Notes: generated by a model not told the origin, from the letters alone. A stretch of 44,530 bases of DNA from an uncultured Eubacteriales bacterium (GCA_905210485.1 CAJLXA010000009.1:1-44530); one strand, 5' to 3'; counted from the first letter of the stretch, positions 1 through 8,237 are shown. Program-made: numbers and translations.

Positions 1-639
1 AAAACCGCCGACGGCGCAGGCCATCTGATCCATAAGGCCGCAGGGTTTGCCGAAATACGCGTTTTCCGCATATTGCGCGATTTTGGCAAGTTCTTCATTC
101 GGCAACGCGGCGTTATTATAGAGATGGTTCAGAATATTGCCGATCATCACTTCAAATGCGGCGGAGGAAGAAATTCCCGAACCTTTCAGCACCTTTGTCG
201 TCGTGTAGGCGACAAAACCGCCGACGGCGGCATCGCGGCGGAGAAAACCGCCGACCGTTCCCGCAATCAGCGCGGCCGAACTGTAGTTTTTGTAGGCGCC
301 CGGTTCTTTCGCTTCGTCAAGCGATACGATGTCTTCGGGATACCCCTCGCTTTTGACGCGGATCATACCGTCGTCACTTTTGGCGGCCACAGCGATAATG
401 TCGCGGTCAATGGCGGCGGCCAGAACGCGGCCGTGGTTGTGGTCGGTATGGTTGCCCGAAATTTCCGAGCGGCCGGGCACGGAAAACAGGAAGACTTCCT
501 CTTTCTCTCCGTAAAGAGCAATGAATTCGTCAACGGCGGCAAGATAGCGCGCGGTCTCGCCTTCCACATCGCGGTAAATGGCGGCGTATTTTTTCAAAGC
601 GCCGCTTTCAAGGGCTTTTTTCAGTTCGGTCGTGTTCAT
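1..639 (-). CDS. galK: Galactokinase (GHMP kinase), 3' end beyond window
   Basis: Phosphorylates galactose at C1 with ATP, the entry step of the Leloir pathway in the cytoplasm. The visible 213 residues begin at an ATG at 637-639 preceded by GAGGT at a 6-base spacing. The substrate-binding signature is present as PGRSEISGNHTDHNHG (residues 55-70, with Arg57), in the GNHTDH form that I recall from clostridial galactokinases rather than the common GEHTDY. The GHMP ATP-binding glycine/serine loop GSGISSSAA is at 153-161, and CGLMDQ (Asp204, the expected catalytic base) follows. The frame is open to base 1, so roughly the C-terminal half is missing. It lies 63 bases after miaA in the same leftward run. 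No other gal gene is visible. The family call is firm; substrate specificity within GHMP sugar kinases is inferred. Confidence 0.93.
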   Translation of the reverse strand, partial: MNTTELKKALESGALKKYAAIYRDVEGETARYLAAVDEFIALYGEKEEVFLFSVPGRSEISGNHTDHNHGRVLAAAIDRDIIAVAAKSDDGMIRVKSEGYPEDIVSLDEAKEPGAYKNYSSAALIAGTVGGFLRRDAAVGGFVAYTTTKVLKGSGISSSAAFEVMIGNILNHLYNNAALPNEELAKIAQYAENAYFGKPCGLMDQMACAVGGF

Positions 640-702
640 GTTAATACCTCATGTATGTAAATAATTGTTTGCATTTTGCGAAAAAATCGTTGTACGGCGC
701 CG

Positions 703-1692
703 TTACTGCGCGGCAATACGCCGATCGTCTTCTTTCATAATACGGACGATCTCGTTTGCAAGACAGGCTCCGTCGCGCAGAGTATCGCCGTCGTCCGGAT
801 ACAGCGTTACGGCGTCGGGAATGGCGCGGAACCATGTGAGCTGCCGCTTCGCATAGCGGCGTGTGGCGGTCTTCAGATTTTCTATGGCTTCTTCTTTTCC
901 GATACGGTTTTCGATAAAGGGAATCAGTTCTTTATAACCGATCGCCTGTGCGGCCGTTGAATCCGGCGCGAGAAGACCGCGGCGGTACAGATCCTCCGCT
1001 TCTTCCATAAGACCTTCGGCAAGCATGGCGTCGACGCGGGCATTGATACGGCGGTACAGGTTTTCGCGGTTTCGGAAATCGAGGAGAAATATTTTCATGT
1101 TCAGCGCGGGATTCAGGGTGCCGGAACGGCGATCCCATTCGCTTTTCGGTATGCCGGTCTCTTCGTATATTTCCAGGGCACGGATAACGCGCCGCAGATT
1201 GTTCTTGTGCGTGGAGGCCGCCGCCTGCGGATCGACGGACAAAAGGCGGCGGTAAAGGGCGTCGCGGCCGCTTTCCGTTGCGCCCTCTTCGGTAAGACGG
1301 CGGCGGAGAACTTCGTTTCTGACGTCCGGCATACCGCTGTGGCGGTCGGTGCGGACGGCGTTGAGATAAAGTCCCGTACCTCCGCAGAAAACAGGCAACC
1401 GGTTCCGCCCCGCAATATCCCGCACGGCGGCCATGGCGTCAACGGCATAATCCGCCGCGCTGTACGACCGGTCCGGGGGAACAAAGTCGATCAGGTGATG
1501 GGGAATACAGGCGCGTTCTTCTTTTGTCGGTTTGGCGGTTCCGATGTCCATACCGCGATAGATCTGCATGGAGTCGCAGGATATGATTTCACCGCCGAGC
1601 ATTTGTCCGAGCGCAATGGCGGTGGCGGTTTTGCCGCTTGCCGTCGGCCCCGCGACGGCGACGGAAAAGATGGGTTCTTTATTGTCCCACAT
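703..1692 (-). CDS. miaA: tRNA dimethylallyltransferase
   Basis: Transfers a dimethylallyl group from DMAPP to N6 of A37 in tRNAs reading UNN codons. The 329-residue protein has the P-loop GPTASGKT at residues 15-22, the DSMQIYRGMDIGTAKP segment, and the CGGTGLYL and RRYAKRQLTWFR motifs of MiaA. I chose the ATG at 1690-1692 because the protein then begins in the usual family position (MWDNKEPIF before the P-loop). A longer in-frame ATG at 1758 has a GGAG but adds 22 unrelated residues and lies deep inside the preceding gene. The start overlaps the end of the hydrolase gene by 14 bases, so the two are probably translationally coupled; I see no good ribosome binding site of its own. Confidence 0.95.
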   Translation of the reverse strand: MWDNKEPIFSVAVAGPTASGKTATAIALGQMLGGEIISCDSMQIYRGMDIGTAKPTKEERACIPHHLIDFVPPDRSYSAADYAVDAMAAVRDIAGRNRLPVFCGGTGLYLNAVRTDRHSGMPDVRNEVLRRRLTEEGATESGRDALYRRLLSVDPQAAASTHKNNLRRVIRALEIYEETGIPKSEWDRRSGTLNPALNMKIFLLDFRNRENLYRRINARVDAMLAEGLMEEAEDLYRRGLLAPDSTAAQAIGYKELIPFIENRIGKEEAIENLKTATRRYAKRQLTWFRAIPDAVTLYPDDGDTLRDGACLANEIVRIMKEDDRRIAAQ

Positions 1693-2626
1693 GTTTTTCG
1701 ATGAAAGAGAGCACGTCGTTAAAGAATTCGTCTTTGCAGAATTCATGTTGCAGTTCATGCCGCGCTCCGGGATAGAGTTTCATTGTCACATCGGTGAGGC
1801 CGGCTTCTGTCAGGCGGTCGTAAACGATGCTCGGTCCTTTGCCGTAATTGCCCACGGGATCTTCAAGGCCGGAGGCGATGAATACGGGAAGATTTTTTGG
1901 GAATCGCATGGCCGCGTCTTTACGATTCACACGTTCGGACATGTCGAACAGGTCGTAATATGCCTGCGCCGTGAAGGTGAAGCCGCAAAGCGGATCGTCA
2001 TGCGACGCCTGCACGGAGGCGGCGTCCGACGTCAGCCATGCGTCCGGATCGGCGCCTTTACCGTAATGTGCGTTATAACCGCTCATAGCCACTTTTTTCA
2101 GGAATTTACTGCGGTAACGCGGGGAATGGCAGGCCATGATAAAGCGCGCAAGCGCCTTTCCGAGTCCGACAAGACGTTGCGGTCCTCCCGTTCCGAGAAT
2201 GACGAGCGCGGCAAGGCCACTTCCGTAGTGCATGGCGTAAAGGCGCGCAAGAAAGGACCCCATGCTGTGTCCGATCAGAATGAGCGGAAGTCCCGCAAAG
2301 CGTTCGCGGAGAATACGGGAGAATTTGTAGAGATCGGAAACAACGGTATCGGGGCCGTCCTCCTCGGCAAAAAAGCCGAGTTCGTCGGGCGACGAGACCG
2401 ATTCTCCGTGGCCGAGATAGTCATTGATCGCAAATATATAGCCGTGATCGGCGAAAAACGCGGCGGTTTCGGTATAGCGGCCGCTGTATTCGGTCATGCC
2501 GTGCGAAAACTGAATGATTGCTTTCGGGCGTTCGCCGTCTTCAAGAACGGGAAGATAAAGGTGCGCCGCAATCGTGTGCTTGCCGTCACTGGAATCAAAA
2601 GTGAGCCGCTCGCAGGTGAAAGCCAT
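1679..2626 (-). CDS. Alpha/beta hydrolase (monoacylglycerol lipase / lysophospholipase-like)
   Basis: A 315-residue soluble serine hydrolase of the alpha/beta fold, closest by eye to the S33 / PldB / monoacylglycerol lipase group. The nucleophile elbow GHSMGS places Ser121; ELEDP-type strand (GLEDPVG) gives Asp256; GARHEL gives His290, so the catalytic triad is complete. The oxyanion region FSHGMTEYSGRY (residues 40-51) is typical of the group. There is no signal peptide or membrane segment. The start has an AAAAGGAG upstream. It sits between pfkB-like kinase (131-base gap) and miaA (14-base overlap). The substrate cannot be deduced; acylglycerol or lysophospholipid is a family-based guess. 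Confidence 0.85.
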   Translation of the reverse strand: MAFTCERLTFDSSDGKHTIAAHLYLPVLEDGERPKAIIQFSHGMTEYSGRYTETAAFFADHGYIFAINDYLGHGESVSSPDELGFFAEEDGPDTVVSDLYKFSRILRERFAGLPLILIGHSMGSFLARLYAMHYGSGLAALVILGTGGPQRLVGLGKALARFIMACHSPRYRSKFLKKVAMSGYNAHYGKGADPDAWLTSDAASVQASHDDPLCGFTFTAQAYYDLFDMSERVNRKDAAMRFPKNLPVFIASGLEDPVGNYGKGPSIVYDRLTEAGLTDVTMKLYPGARHELQHEFCKDEFFNDVLSFIEKHVGQ

Positions 2627-2757
2627 GATGAAACTCCTTTTTATTTTTCCGATTTTATTTTAAAAAGTACGATCGGGTTTCCGGGTTTTCCTATACGGCG
2701 GAAAAACGCCGGTGCACGGTTATTGTGCGTCGTTTATGCAGAAAAATACAGGTCAGG

Positions 2758-3696
2758 TCAGGGCGCGGGGTGCGTTTTCATGAACGCCACCACTTCGTCA
2801 TGGGTCGGAACGGAAGACGCGGAGCCGGGACGCTGTATCGTCATGGCGCCGACGGCGTTCGCATAACGGCAGGCGTCGAGAATATTGCCGCCGTTGCGGA
2901 GATATTCCAGCGACATGGCGGTCGTAAAGGCCACGCCGGCACCGGCGGTATCCACCGGCTTACGCGTGGGATAGGCACCGCACATATGGCAGAAACGGCC
3001 GTCGTAAACAAAGGCGCCGCGGTTGCCGAGTTTCAGTACATAATATTTTGCTTTGATGCGGCGCGAGAGTTCGAGACCGACGCGCAGGCAGGAGTCCATA
3101 CCGAGCGTTTCCACGCCGGTCAGCGCCTTGGCCTCTTCCTCGTTCGGCGAGAAGATCTCCACGGGCGGAAGATTCTCCAGCGGAAGGTCGCCGTATGCCG
3201 GCGATGCGTCCATAAAGACGGGGATTCCGCGTCCGTGCGCGAAATCGGCGGCGTACCGGACGGTTTCAAAAGGCATGTCGAATTGCAGGTACAAACCGTC
3301 GGGATAGGACAGAATGGCGTCTTCGATATCATTGCGCGAAATGTAGAGATTGGCGCCGGGATAGGAGACGGCGCGCGTTGTGCCGTCGTTTTCGGTCATA
3401 ATGACATGAAAACCGGTGTTGTGCGTTTTGTCTACCCCGATAAAGCGGGTGTCAATACCCGCTTCACGGTAGAGCCCCACAAGCCGTTGGCCATGGCTGT
3501 CCGCGCCGAGACGCGTACAGAAAACCGTTTCCGCGCCGAGGTGCGCCAGTGCGACGGCGGCGTCGGCGGCACGGCCGCCGGGGATCATACAATAGGGCGC
3601 GTCGTCCGTCAGGATTTCTCCGGGGGCGGGCATACGGCGCATGTTCAGCATAAGGTCGATATCGGCACTGCCGATAACCAAAATTTTCTTTGACAT
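2758..3696 (-). CDS. PfkB-family carbohydrate kinase homologue lacking the catalytic Asp
   Basis: A 312-residue ribokinase-fold protein. The N-terminal PfkB signature region (GGRAADAAVALAHLG, residues 40-54) is recognisable, as are the GANLYIS and SPNEEEAKALTG segments and the second signature DTAGAGVAFTTAM (249-261). In active family members this last motif reads DTxGAGD, where the final Asp is the general base that activates the sugar hydroxyl. Here it is Val255, codon GTG at 2932-2934 on the minus strand; changing GTG to an Asp codon needs two substitutions, so a single base-call error would not explain it. The frame is otherwise intact, with an AAAGGATC ribosome site. It may be a pseudokinase or a diverged binding protein, or use another base. 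Substrate unknown. It follows the YhaN-like gene by 51 bases. Confidence 0.85.
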   Translation of the reverse strand: MSKKILVIGSADIDLMLNMRRMPAPGEILTDDAPYCMIPGGRAADAAVALAHLGAETVFCTRLGADSHGQRLVGLYREAGIDTRFIGVDKTHNTGFHVIMTENDGTTRAVSYPGANLYISRNDIEDAILSYPDGLYLQFDMPFETVRYAADFAHGRGIPVFMDASPAYGDLPLENLPPVEIFSPNEEEAKALTGVETLGMDSCLRVGLELSRRIKAKYYVLKLGNRGAFVYDGRFCHMCGAYPTRKPVDTAGAGVAFTTAMSLEYLRNGGNILDACRYANAVGAMTIQRPGSASSVPTHDEVVAFMKTHPAP

Positions 3697-3747
3697 AGCG
3701 GATCCTTTCTGAAATGTTAAAAGTGCTGAAGCAATATTTTCGTTGCG

Positions 3748-6048
3748 TCAGGAAACAAGAATGTGGGAAAATTCGCGGAAGACGTCTTTCGCCATGACGG
3801 CTTCGCGGTTATGACAGGTGAACAGGAAAAACTGTTTTCCTTCGTCTGAAAGAGACTGTACGGCGCGCATAAGGCCGCGCGCACGTTCATCGTCCTGATG
3901 AACAAAGCTTTCGTCGAAAAAGACGGGCGGCGTTTCATCGTACAATATATCGATCAGAGCCATGCGGAGAGCAAGATAGGCAAGATCCTGTGTACCGGCG
4001 CTGAAAAAGTCGGCGGCACGCGTGGAACCTCCGTCGGTGAATCCGATCTCAATATCGCTGGAGACGTGCGGTTTGCCGTATTTTCCGTCGGTAGCGATAT
4101 ACATGAAGCGCCCGGCGTCTTCGGCAAGGCGGGGAGTAATTTCGGTACGGAGCCTTTCACCGGCGGAAGACAGGGCGTCTTCGGCGAGCGTATAGGCGCT
4201 GTGGCGCGCAAGAAACGTGTCGGTTTTTTCCTGCAGAAGACCGATCTCGGCAGACAGAAGGAGGGGATCCTCCGCCTGTGAGCGCGCGGTAAGAAGCTGG
4301 CGCTCCAGTTCGCGTACACGGTCGTCGTAGAAGCGGGAAAGACGGCGGTAATGTTCGATGCCGTCGACGAGTTCGCGGTGGTTCATGGACGCCAGTTTGT
4401 CGCGGTCTTTGGGAGAAACCGTTGCGCGTACCTGCACCTCGTTTTTTCCTTCAAGCTGTACGCGCAGTTCGCGCATGACGTTGGTAACGCCGCTCTTCTT
4501 TTTTTCAAGATCGTCGCGTTTTTGCAGATAGGCGCGTATTTTTTCCGTGTATCCGGAAATAAACCCGGCCGGGTCGTCTTTCGGGAGCGTTTCTCCGCCG
4601 TTCATCAGAAACCGTGAGATTTCCTCAAGACAGTCAAGATAGGCGTCGCGCCGCGACAGCATATTCTTTCTTTCGGCGTTGGCCTCCGCACGGAGCGCGG
4701 TCATACGGTCGTTTACGGCGTGCAGTTCGTCCAGTTTGCGGCACAAACCGGCATAAGTTTTCTCATGATAGGCCGCGGCAAGCGCACGGAACCGTTTTCC
4801 CGCGCGTAACGCGAGCAGAAAGAAAGCGACGGCGCCGCCGATCGTCATCACCTTGAAAATCAAAGCGACAATGGCTTTGGGATTCAACGGGAAATAAGAC
4901 AGTCGGAACAAAAGGAAATCCGCGAGGAAACTTGCCGCGAACAGGAGAAGGCAGAGCGACGCGAAAAGAATGTTTCTCATGCCGGCACGGGTGAACTTTT
5001 TTGCCGCCGCGCGAACTTCTTCTTCGCCTCCGTGCGCCTCGGTTGCCTGCATGAGCGCCGCTTCCTCATCGGAATAGCAAACCTTTTTTTCGGCCTCCTC
5101 GGCACGGGAAAAGGCTTCGTCGCGTTCTTCGCGTTTCGCGCTTTCCTCGGCGGCGTAACGGATCAGGGAATCAAGCGTTTCGCGCGTCGGCGTGAAGCCG
5201 TCCACGGTGTTTTCTTTTTCGAGGACGGCTATTTCCCGATCCACCGCCTCGGCGTTTTCTTCAAGCTCATGCAGATAGTCGTATGTTTTGATCAGCATGG
5301 CGTTTTTATAGTCGTTTTCAATGGCGCGGAAAGAGGATTCCTGCTTTTCGCTGTCCCGTTTTTTCTCCCGCGCCTGTGCGAGCGCGGCCTCTTTTTCCGC
5401 AATCTTGTATTGCTCTTTCTGGGCAATGGCAAGGCGGCGGGCGTAGTCGTCCTGTTTCTGATGCAGTTTGTAGAGTACGCCGCCTTTTCCTCCGGGGTGC
5501 AGAAGCGAATTCTTGGCTTCGTCAAGTTCGGATTTCGCACGTTCCGTATTGACTTTTTCATCGCCGGAGAAAATCAGATTTTCGATGGCCTCGCTGACCG
5601 AGCGGCCGCCGACCTTGACGTTGCCTATCTGGCCGACGAAAACCGTATCGGTGAAAACGCTGTCGGGAACGCCGAGCAACGCGTCGCCCACCGATGTGCG
5701 TGGGAAAGCGGGCAGGCCGGTTTCGCAGTCGACCGTCAGATTGGTTTCGGTATAGCGGCCGTCTTTATCGACGGTTACCGCGCGCCGCGTTTCGTAATGT
5801 TTACCGCCCGCGGAGAAACGCATGCTTCCTTCCGCGCTTCCCGTTTGCCAGGAAAGGTATTTTTTGCGATCGGAAAGTTCGGCTTTATCGGCGGTCGAAA
5901 AACCGTAGAGCATGAAGCGCAGAAAGGCGGCAACGGTGCTTTTTCCGCTTTCGTTCGCTCCCTCAATAATATTGAGACGCGAATCGAAAGCAAGGTCGAA
6001 GTCGTGCAGTTTCCCGAAATGTTCGATGTGTATGCTTTCGATATACAT
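3748..6048 (-). CDS. YhaN-like AAA/SMC-type ATPase with two central membrane segments
   Basis: A 766-residue SMC/Rad50-type ATPase. The N-terminal half-site carries Walker A GANESGKST (residues 30-38). Long charged, heptad-rich helices (about 185-340 and 420-620) flank two hydrophobic segments at about 359-381 and 392-414, which would anchor the middle of the protein in the membrane. The C-terminal half-site has the ABC-type signature FSAGTQDLAYLALRMAL and the Walker B strand PPVFFDESFVHQD. This order matches B. subtilis YhaN, though this protein is shorter. In the bacilli YhaN pairs with the SbcD-like nuclease YhaO; no such nuclease gene lies next to it here. It starts 5 bases after the DUF6062 stop, so the two are almost certainly co-translated. 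A role in DNA metabolism at the membrane is inference. Confidence 0.82.
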   Translation of the reverse strand: MYIESIHIEHFGKLHDFDLAFDSRLNIIEGANESGKSTVAAFLRFMLYGFSTADKAELSDRKKYLSWQTGSAEGSMRFSAGGKHYETRRAVTVDKDGRYTETNLTVDCETGLPAFPRTSVGDALLGVPDSVFTDTVFVGQIGNVKVGGRSVSEAIENLIFSGDEKVNTERAKSELDEAKNSLLHPGGKGGVLYKLHQKQDDYARRLAIAQKEQYKIAEKEAALAQAREKKRDSEKQESSFRAIENDYKNAMLIKTYDYLHELEENAEAVDREIAVLEKENTVDGFTPTRETLDSLIRYAAEESAKREERDEAFSRAEEAEKKVCYSDEEAALMQATEAHGGEEEVRAAAKKFTRAGMRNILFASLCLLLFAASFLADFLLFRLSYFPLNPKAIVALIFKVMTIGGAVAFFLLALRAGKRFRALAAAYHEKTYAGLCRKLDELHAVNDRMTALRAEANAERKNMLSRRDAYLDCLEEISRFLMNGGETLPKDDPAGFISGYTEKIRAYLQKRDDLEKKKSGVTNVMRELRVQLEGKNEVQVRATVSPKDRDKLASMNHRELVDGIEHYRRLSRFYDDRVRELERQLLTARSQAEDPLLLSAEIGLLQEKTDTFLARHSAYTLAEDALSSAGERLRTEITPRLAEDAGRFMYIATDGKYGKPHVSSDIEIGFTDGGSTRAADFFSAGTQDLAYLALRMALIDILYDETPPVFFDESFVHQDDERARGLMRAVQSLSDEGKQFFLFTCHNREAVMAKDVFREFSHILVS

Positions 6049-6053
6049 GGGTT

Positions 6054-6761
6054 TCAGTCCTTTTGTGTCCCTGACAACAAGGCAATGGCGCGTTCTACGG
6101 CGTCCTTGGCATTGTACCAGGGTTCTTCTTCATATCGGTAATCAAATTTTTTGCAGAACCAGGATACATCTTTTTTCAGCGCGTCGAGCGCCGTTTCTTC
6201 CAGATGCGACACGGTTTCGTAAAACATGGCGAAATTCTTTTTCGGCAGGTCCTTTGTTGCGGTGTCCAGAAGCGCCTTGTAGTGCGGCAGGCAGAAGAAA
6301 GGCGTTGCGGCAAAGTTCTTGCGGAATCCGGGATCGGCAAAGAAAAGATAAACGACGGTTTCCCGCATGTGCGAAAGGTGCATGTCAATGCGGTTGCACA
6401 GATAGCAGGAATTTTCGTATTTCGTCAGTCTCCGCATACTTTCGGCCGACGCGCCGCCGCGAATGGCGCCGATACCTTTGCCGGACAGACGTTTCTGGAT
6501 TTCGGGCAGGTGGCTTTCCAGCATGAGAGCAAGGCCGAGCCGGTTTTTCTTTTTGTACATACGTCCGAAGTGCCGATGGCAGAAACCCTCTTCATTGGTT
6601 TTCAGGCGGACGTCCGGCTCCATCATGGCGGCGCCGAGGATGCGGTCCAGTTCGTCTTCCTCCAGTTTGTCGTAAAGACGGCAGAGGGGACAGCCGAGCG
6701 CCGGGTCTTCTTTTACGGCCGAAAAGGCCTCGTTTACGGGTATGGTGTAAATGGTTTCCAT
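6054..6761 (-). CDS. DUF6062-type cysteine-rich protein with duplicated CxxC-CxxH module
   Basis: A 235-residue soluble protein that I recognise as resembling the clostridial DUF6062 family; its function is unknown. Two similar modules are visible: Cys24-x2-Cys27 with Cys61-x2-His64, and Cys119-x2-Cys122 with Cys157-x2-His160. The distances between the pairs are nearly equal (34 and 35 residues), which suggests an internal duplication forming two metal sites, probably zinc. A conserved-looking C-terminal WFCKKFDYRYEEEPW segment (about 195-209) follows. There is no signal peptide. A ribosome site AAAAAGGA precedes the ATG. It is the first gene of the leftward run and lies 5 bases ahead of the YhaN-like ATPase, suggesting a shared role. 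Confidence 0.75.
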   Translation of the reverse strand: METIYTIPVNEAFSAVKEDPALGCPLCRLYDKLEEDELDRILGAAMMEPDVRLKTNEEGFCHRHFGRMYKKKNRLGLALMLESHLPEIQKRLSGKGIGAIRGGASAESMRRLTKYENSCYLCNRIDMHLSHMRETVVYLFFADPGFRKNFAATPFFCLPHYKALLDTATKDLPKKNFAMFYETVSHLEETALDALKKDVSWFCKKFDYRYEEEPWYNAKDAVERAIALLSGTQKD

Positions 6762-6826
6762 GGCGTATTTTCCTTTTTCCGGGATAGTGGTTTTCGCCTT
6801 ATGCCGACATATATTGCCGACAAGAC

Positions 6827-6855
6827 TTGATTTTTTTCTTGCGCCGTTGTATAAT
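6827..6855 (+). promoter_or_regulatory. Sigma-A promoter, distal, toward the glycosyltransferase
   Basis: TTGATT (6827-6832), 17-base spacer, TATAAT (6850-6855). It points right, and lies downstream of the start of the leftward transcript, so the two transcripts would overlap. About 200 bases upstream of the coding start at 7071. Confidence 0.6.
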
Positions 6856-6883
6856 ATACCTGTTCGCGGAAATGTATATCTTC

Positions 6884-6912
6884 ATTATACATGAAAACGG
6901 CGCTCTTTTCAA
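6884..6912 (-). promoter_or_regulatory. Sigma-A promoter for the DUF6062-yhaN-like operon
   Basis: On the minus strand TTGAAA (6907-6912) and TATAAT (6884-6889) are separated by exactly 17 bases. The predicted start near 6877 leaves about 115 bases of leader. It lies between two plus-strand promoters. Confidence 0.75.
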
Positions 6913-6939
6913 GGGGCAATTCTATAATTTTATATTATA

Positions 6940-6968
6940 TTGAAATTTATAGTTATTCTCTCTATAAC
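6940..6968 (+). promoter_or_regulatory. Sigma-A promoter, proximal, for the glycosyltransferase
   Basis: TTGAAA (6940-6945), 17-base spacer, TATAAC (6963-6968) within an AT-rich tract. Predicted start near 6975, giving a leader of about 95 bases that contains the hairpin at 7032-7053. Confidence 0.65.
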
Positions 6969-7020
6969 GTGCTGACGCACGGCGCTGTACCGGGGTTACG
7001 GTATTCCGTTCCGTGCAGAT

Positions 7021-7053
7021 AAAGAAAAAAACGTTTCCGTAAAGGCGGAAACG
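7021..7053 (-). terminator. Intrinsic-terminator-like hairpin, oriented leftward
   Basis: An 8-bp perfect stem (7032-7039 with 7046-7053, 6-base loop) followed on the minus strand by a T-rich run (7021-7031). No minus-strand gene ends here; it lies in the leader of the plus-strand gene. It could block antisense transcription or simply act as a leader hairpin. Confidence 0.4.
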
Positions 7054-7070
7054 CGGAAAGGATGAGAAAA

Positions 7071-8237
7071 ATGAAAGTTCTCATTATGTCTATTACGGCA
7101 GGCGATGGACATAATTCCACCGCGAAGGCGATTGCCGCCGAATTTGCGGCGCACGGCGTGGAATGTAAAATTGTTGACGCGTATCGGGAAATAAGCCCGC
7201 TCCTTTATTCTTTTGTCTCCCGCGGGTATCTTCTGTCCGTGACCAGTCTGCGGAAGATTTATTCGGGAGTTTATGCACATCTCGAAAAACGCAGAAAGAA
7301 CGCGTACCGCCATTCGTTCACGCGGTTCATCAACGGTTCTGTCCGCAAGAAGATTTCCCGTTACATTAAAGAGTATCAGCCGGACGCCATCGTGTATACG
7401 CATATTTTTTGCGGCGGTATTCTTGACGTTATTAAGCAGAAAGAGGGCATGACCATACCGACGGTGGGAATCCTGACCGATTACACGATGCATCCCTACT
7501 GGGAGGAAGCGCTCCGCACCGACTGTCTTGTCGTTCCGAACGACCTTGTTGTTCCGGCCGCTATGAAAAAAGGCTTCAAGCGCGAGCAGATCTATCCGAT
7601 CGGTATTCCGATCAATCCCGTGTTTGCACATAATACGGAAAAGCGTGAGGCGCGCCTTGCCGTCGGACTTGACCCCGACAAAAAAACGCTTCTGGTAATG
7701 GGCGGCAGTATGGGATACGGGCATCTCGCCGATACGGTCAAATCCCTCGACGCCATTGACTTGGATTTTCAGATGATATGCGTGTGCGGCAATAACGAAA
7801 AGGCCAAGTGTGCCGTTGACGCGCTGGAAACAAAGAAAAAACTGCTTACTTTCGGGTTTACGGACAAGGTGGGACTTCTGATGGACGCGTCCGATTGCAT
7901 TGTCACAAAACCCGGCGGATTGACAACAAGCGAAGCCATGGCCAAACGGTTGCCCATGATTATCAACGCGCCGATTCCCGGCCATGAGGAACGCAACACC
8001 GAGTTTTTCGTCAATAACGGCGCCGCTGTGGCGGTGACAAAAACTTATCCGATCGACATTGCGGTGTATCAGCTTTTTTACCATCCCGTCCGCATAGAAT
8101 CCATGAGAAACTGCATTGACTATCTGCGCCGTCCCAACGCGGTAAAGGATATTGTTTCGCTTGTCTGCTATCTGAACAAAAACGCATCTGAAGCAGATAC
8201 TGCCGCAGAAGATGACAAAAAGGATAAAAATGTCTGA
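7071..8237 (+). CDS. GT28-family glycosyltransferase (diacylglycerol glucosyltransferase / MurG-like)
   Basis: A 388-residue glycosyltransferase of the MGDG synthase / UgtP / MurG type, which would add sugar from a nucleotide-sugar to a lipid at the inner face of the membrane. Visible features are the N-terminal GDGHNSTAKAI segment (residues 9-19), the central THIFCGG and LTDYTMHPYW region, and the C-terminal donor-binding region VMGGSMGYGH, then KPGGLTTSEAM, PIPGHEERN. A longer ATG at 7062 has no room for a ribosome site; the ATG at 7071 has AAAGGA at an 8-base spacing. The last 25 residues are acidic and lysine-rich and probably a tail. Membrane glycolipid or lipoteichoic acid anchor synthesis is the best guess. 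Confidence 0.85.
   Translation: MKVLIMSITAGDGHNSTAKAIAAEFAAHGVECKIVDAYREISPLLYSFVSRGYLLSVTSLRKIYSGVYAHLEKRRKNAYRHSFTRFINGSVRKKISRYIKEYQPDAIVYTHIFCGGILDVIKQKEGMTIPTVGILTDYTMHPYWEEALRTDCLVVPNDLVVPAAMKKGFKREQIYPIGIPINPVFAHNTEKREARLAVGLDPDKKTLLVMGGSMGYGHLADTVKSLDAIDLDFQMICVCGNNEKAKCAVDALETKKKLLTFGFTDKVGLLMDASDCIVTKPGGLTTSEAMAKRLPMIINAPIPGHEERNTEFFVNNGAAVAVTKTYPIDIAVYQLFYHPVRIESMRNCIDYLRRPNAVKDIVSLVCYLNKNASEADTAAEDDKKDKNV

Noticed and set aside
73..660. 195-residue open frame on the plus strand
   Set aside because: It is the antisense shadow of galactokinase, whose signature motifs are read on the minus strand.
1568..2866. 432-residue plus-strand open frame opposite the hydrolase
   Set aside because: It runs antisense to miaA, the hydrolase and part of the kinase gene, with no recognisable domain.
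5032..6141. 369-residue plus-strand open frame opposite the YhaN-like gene
   Set aside because: No ribosome site and phenylalanine/glycine-rich antisense content; the minus-strand protein has clear ATPase motifs.
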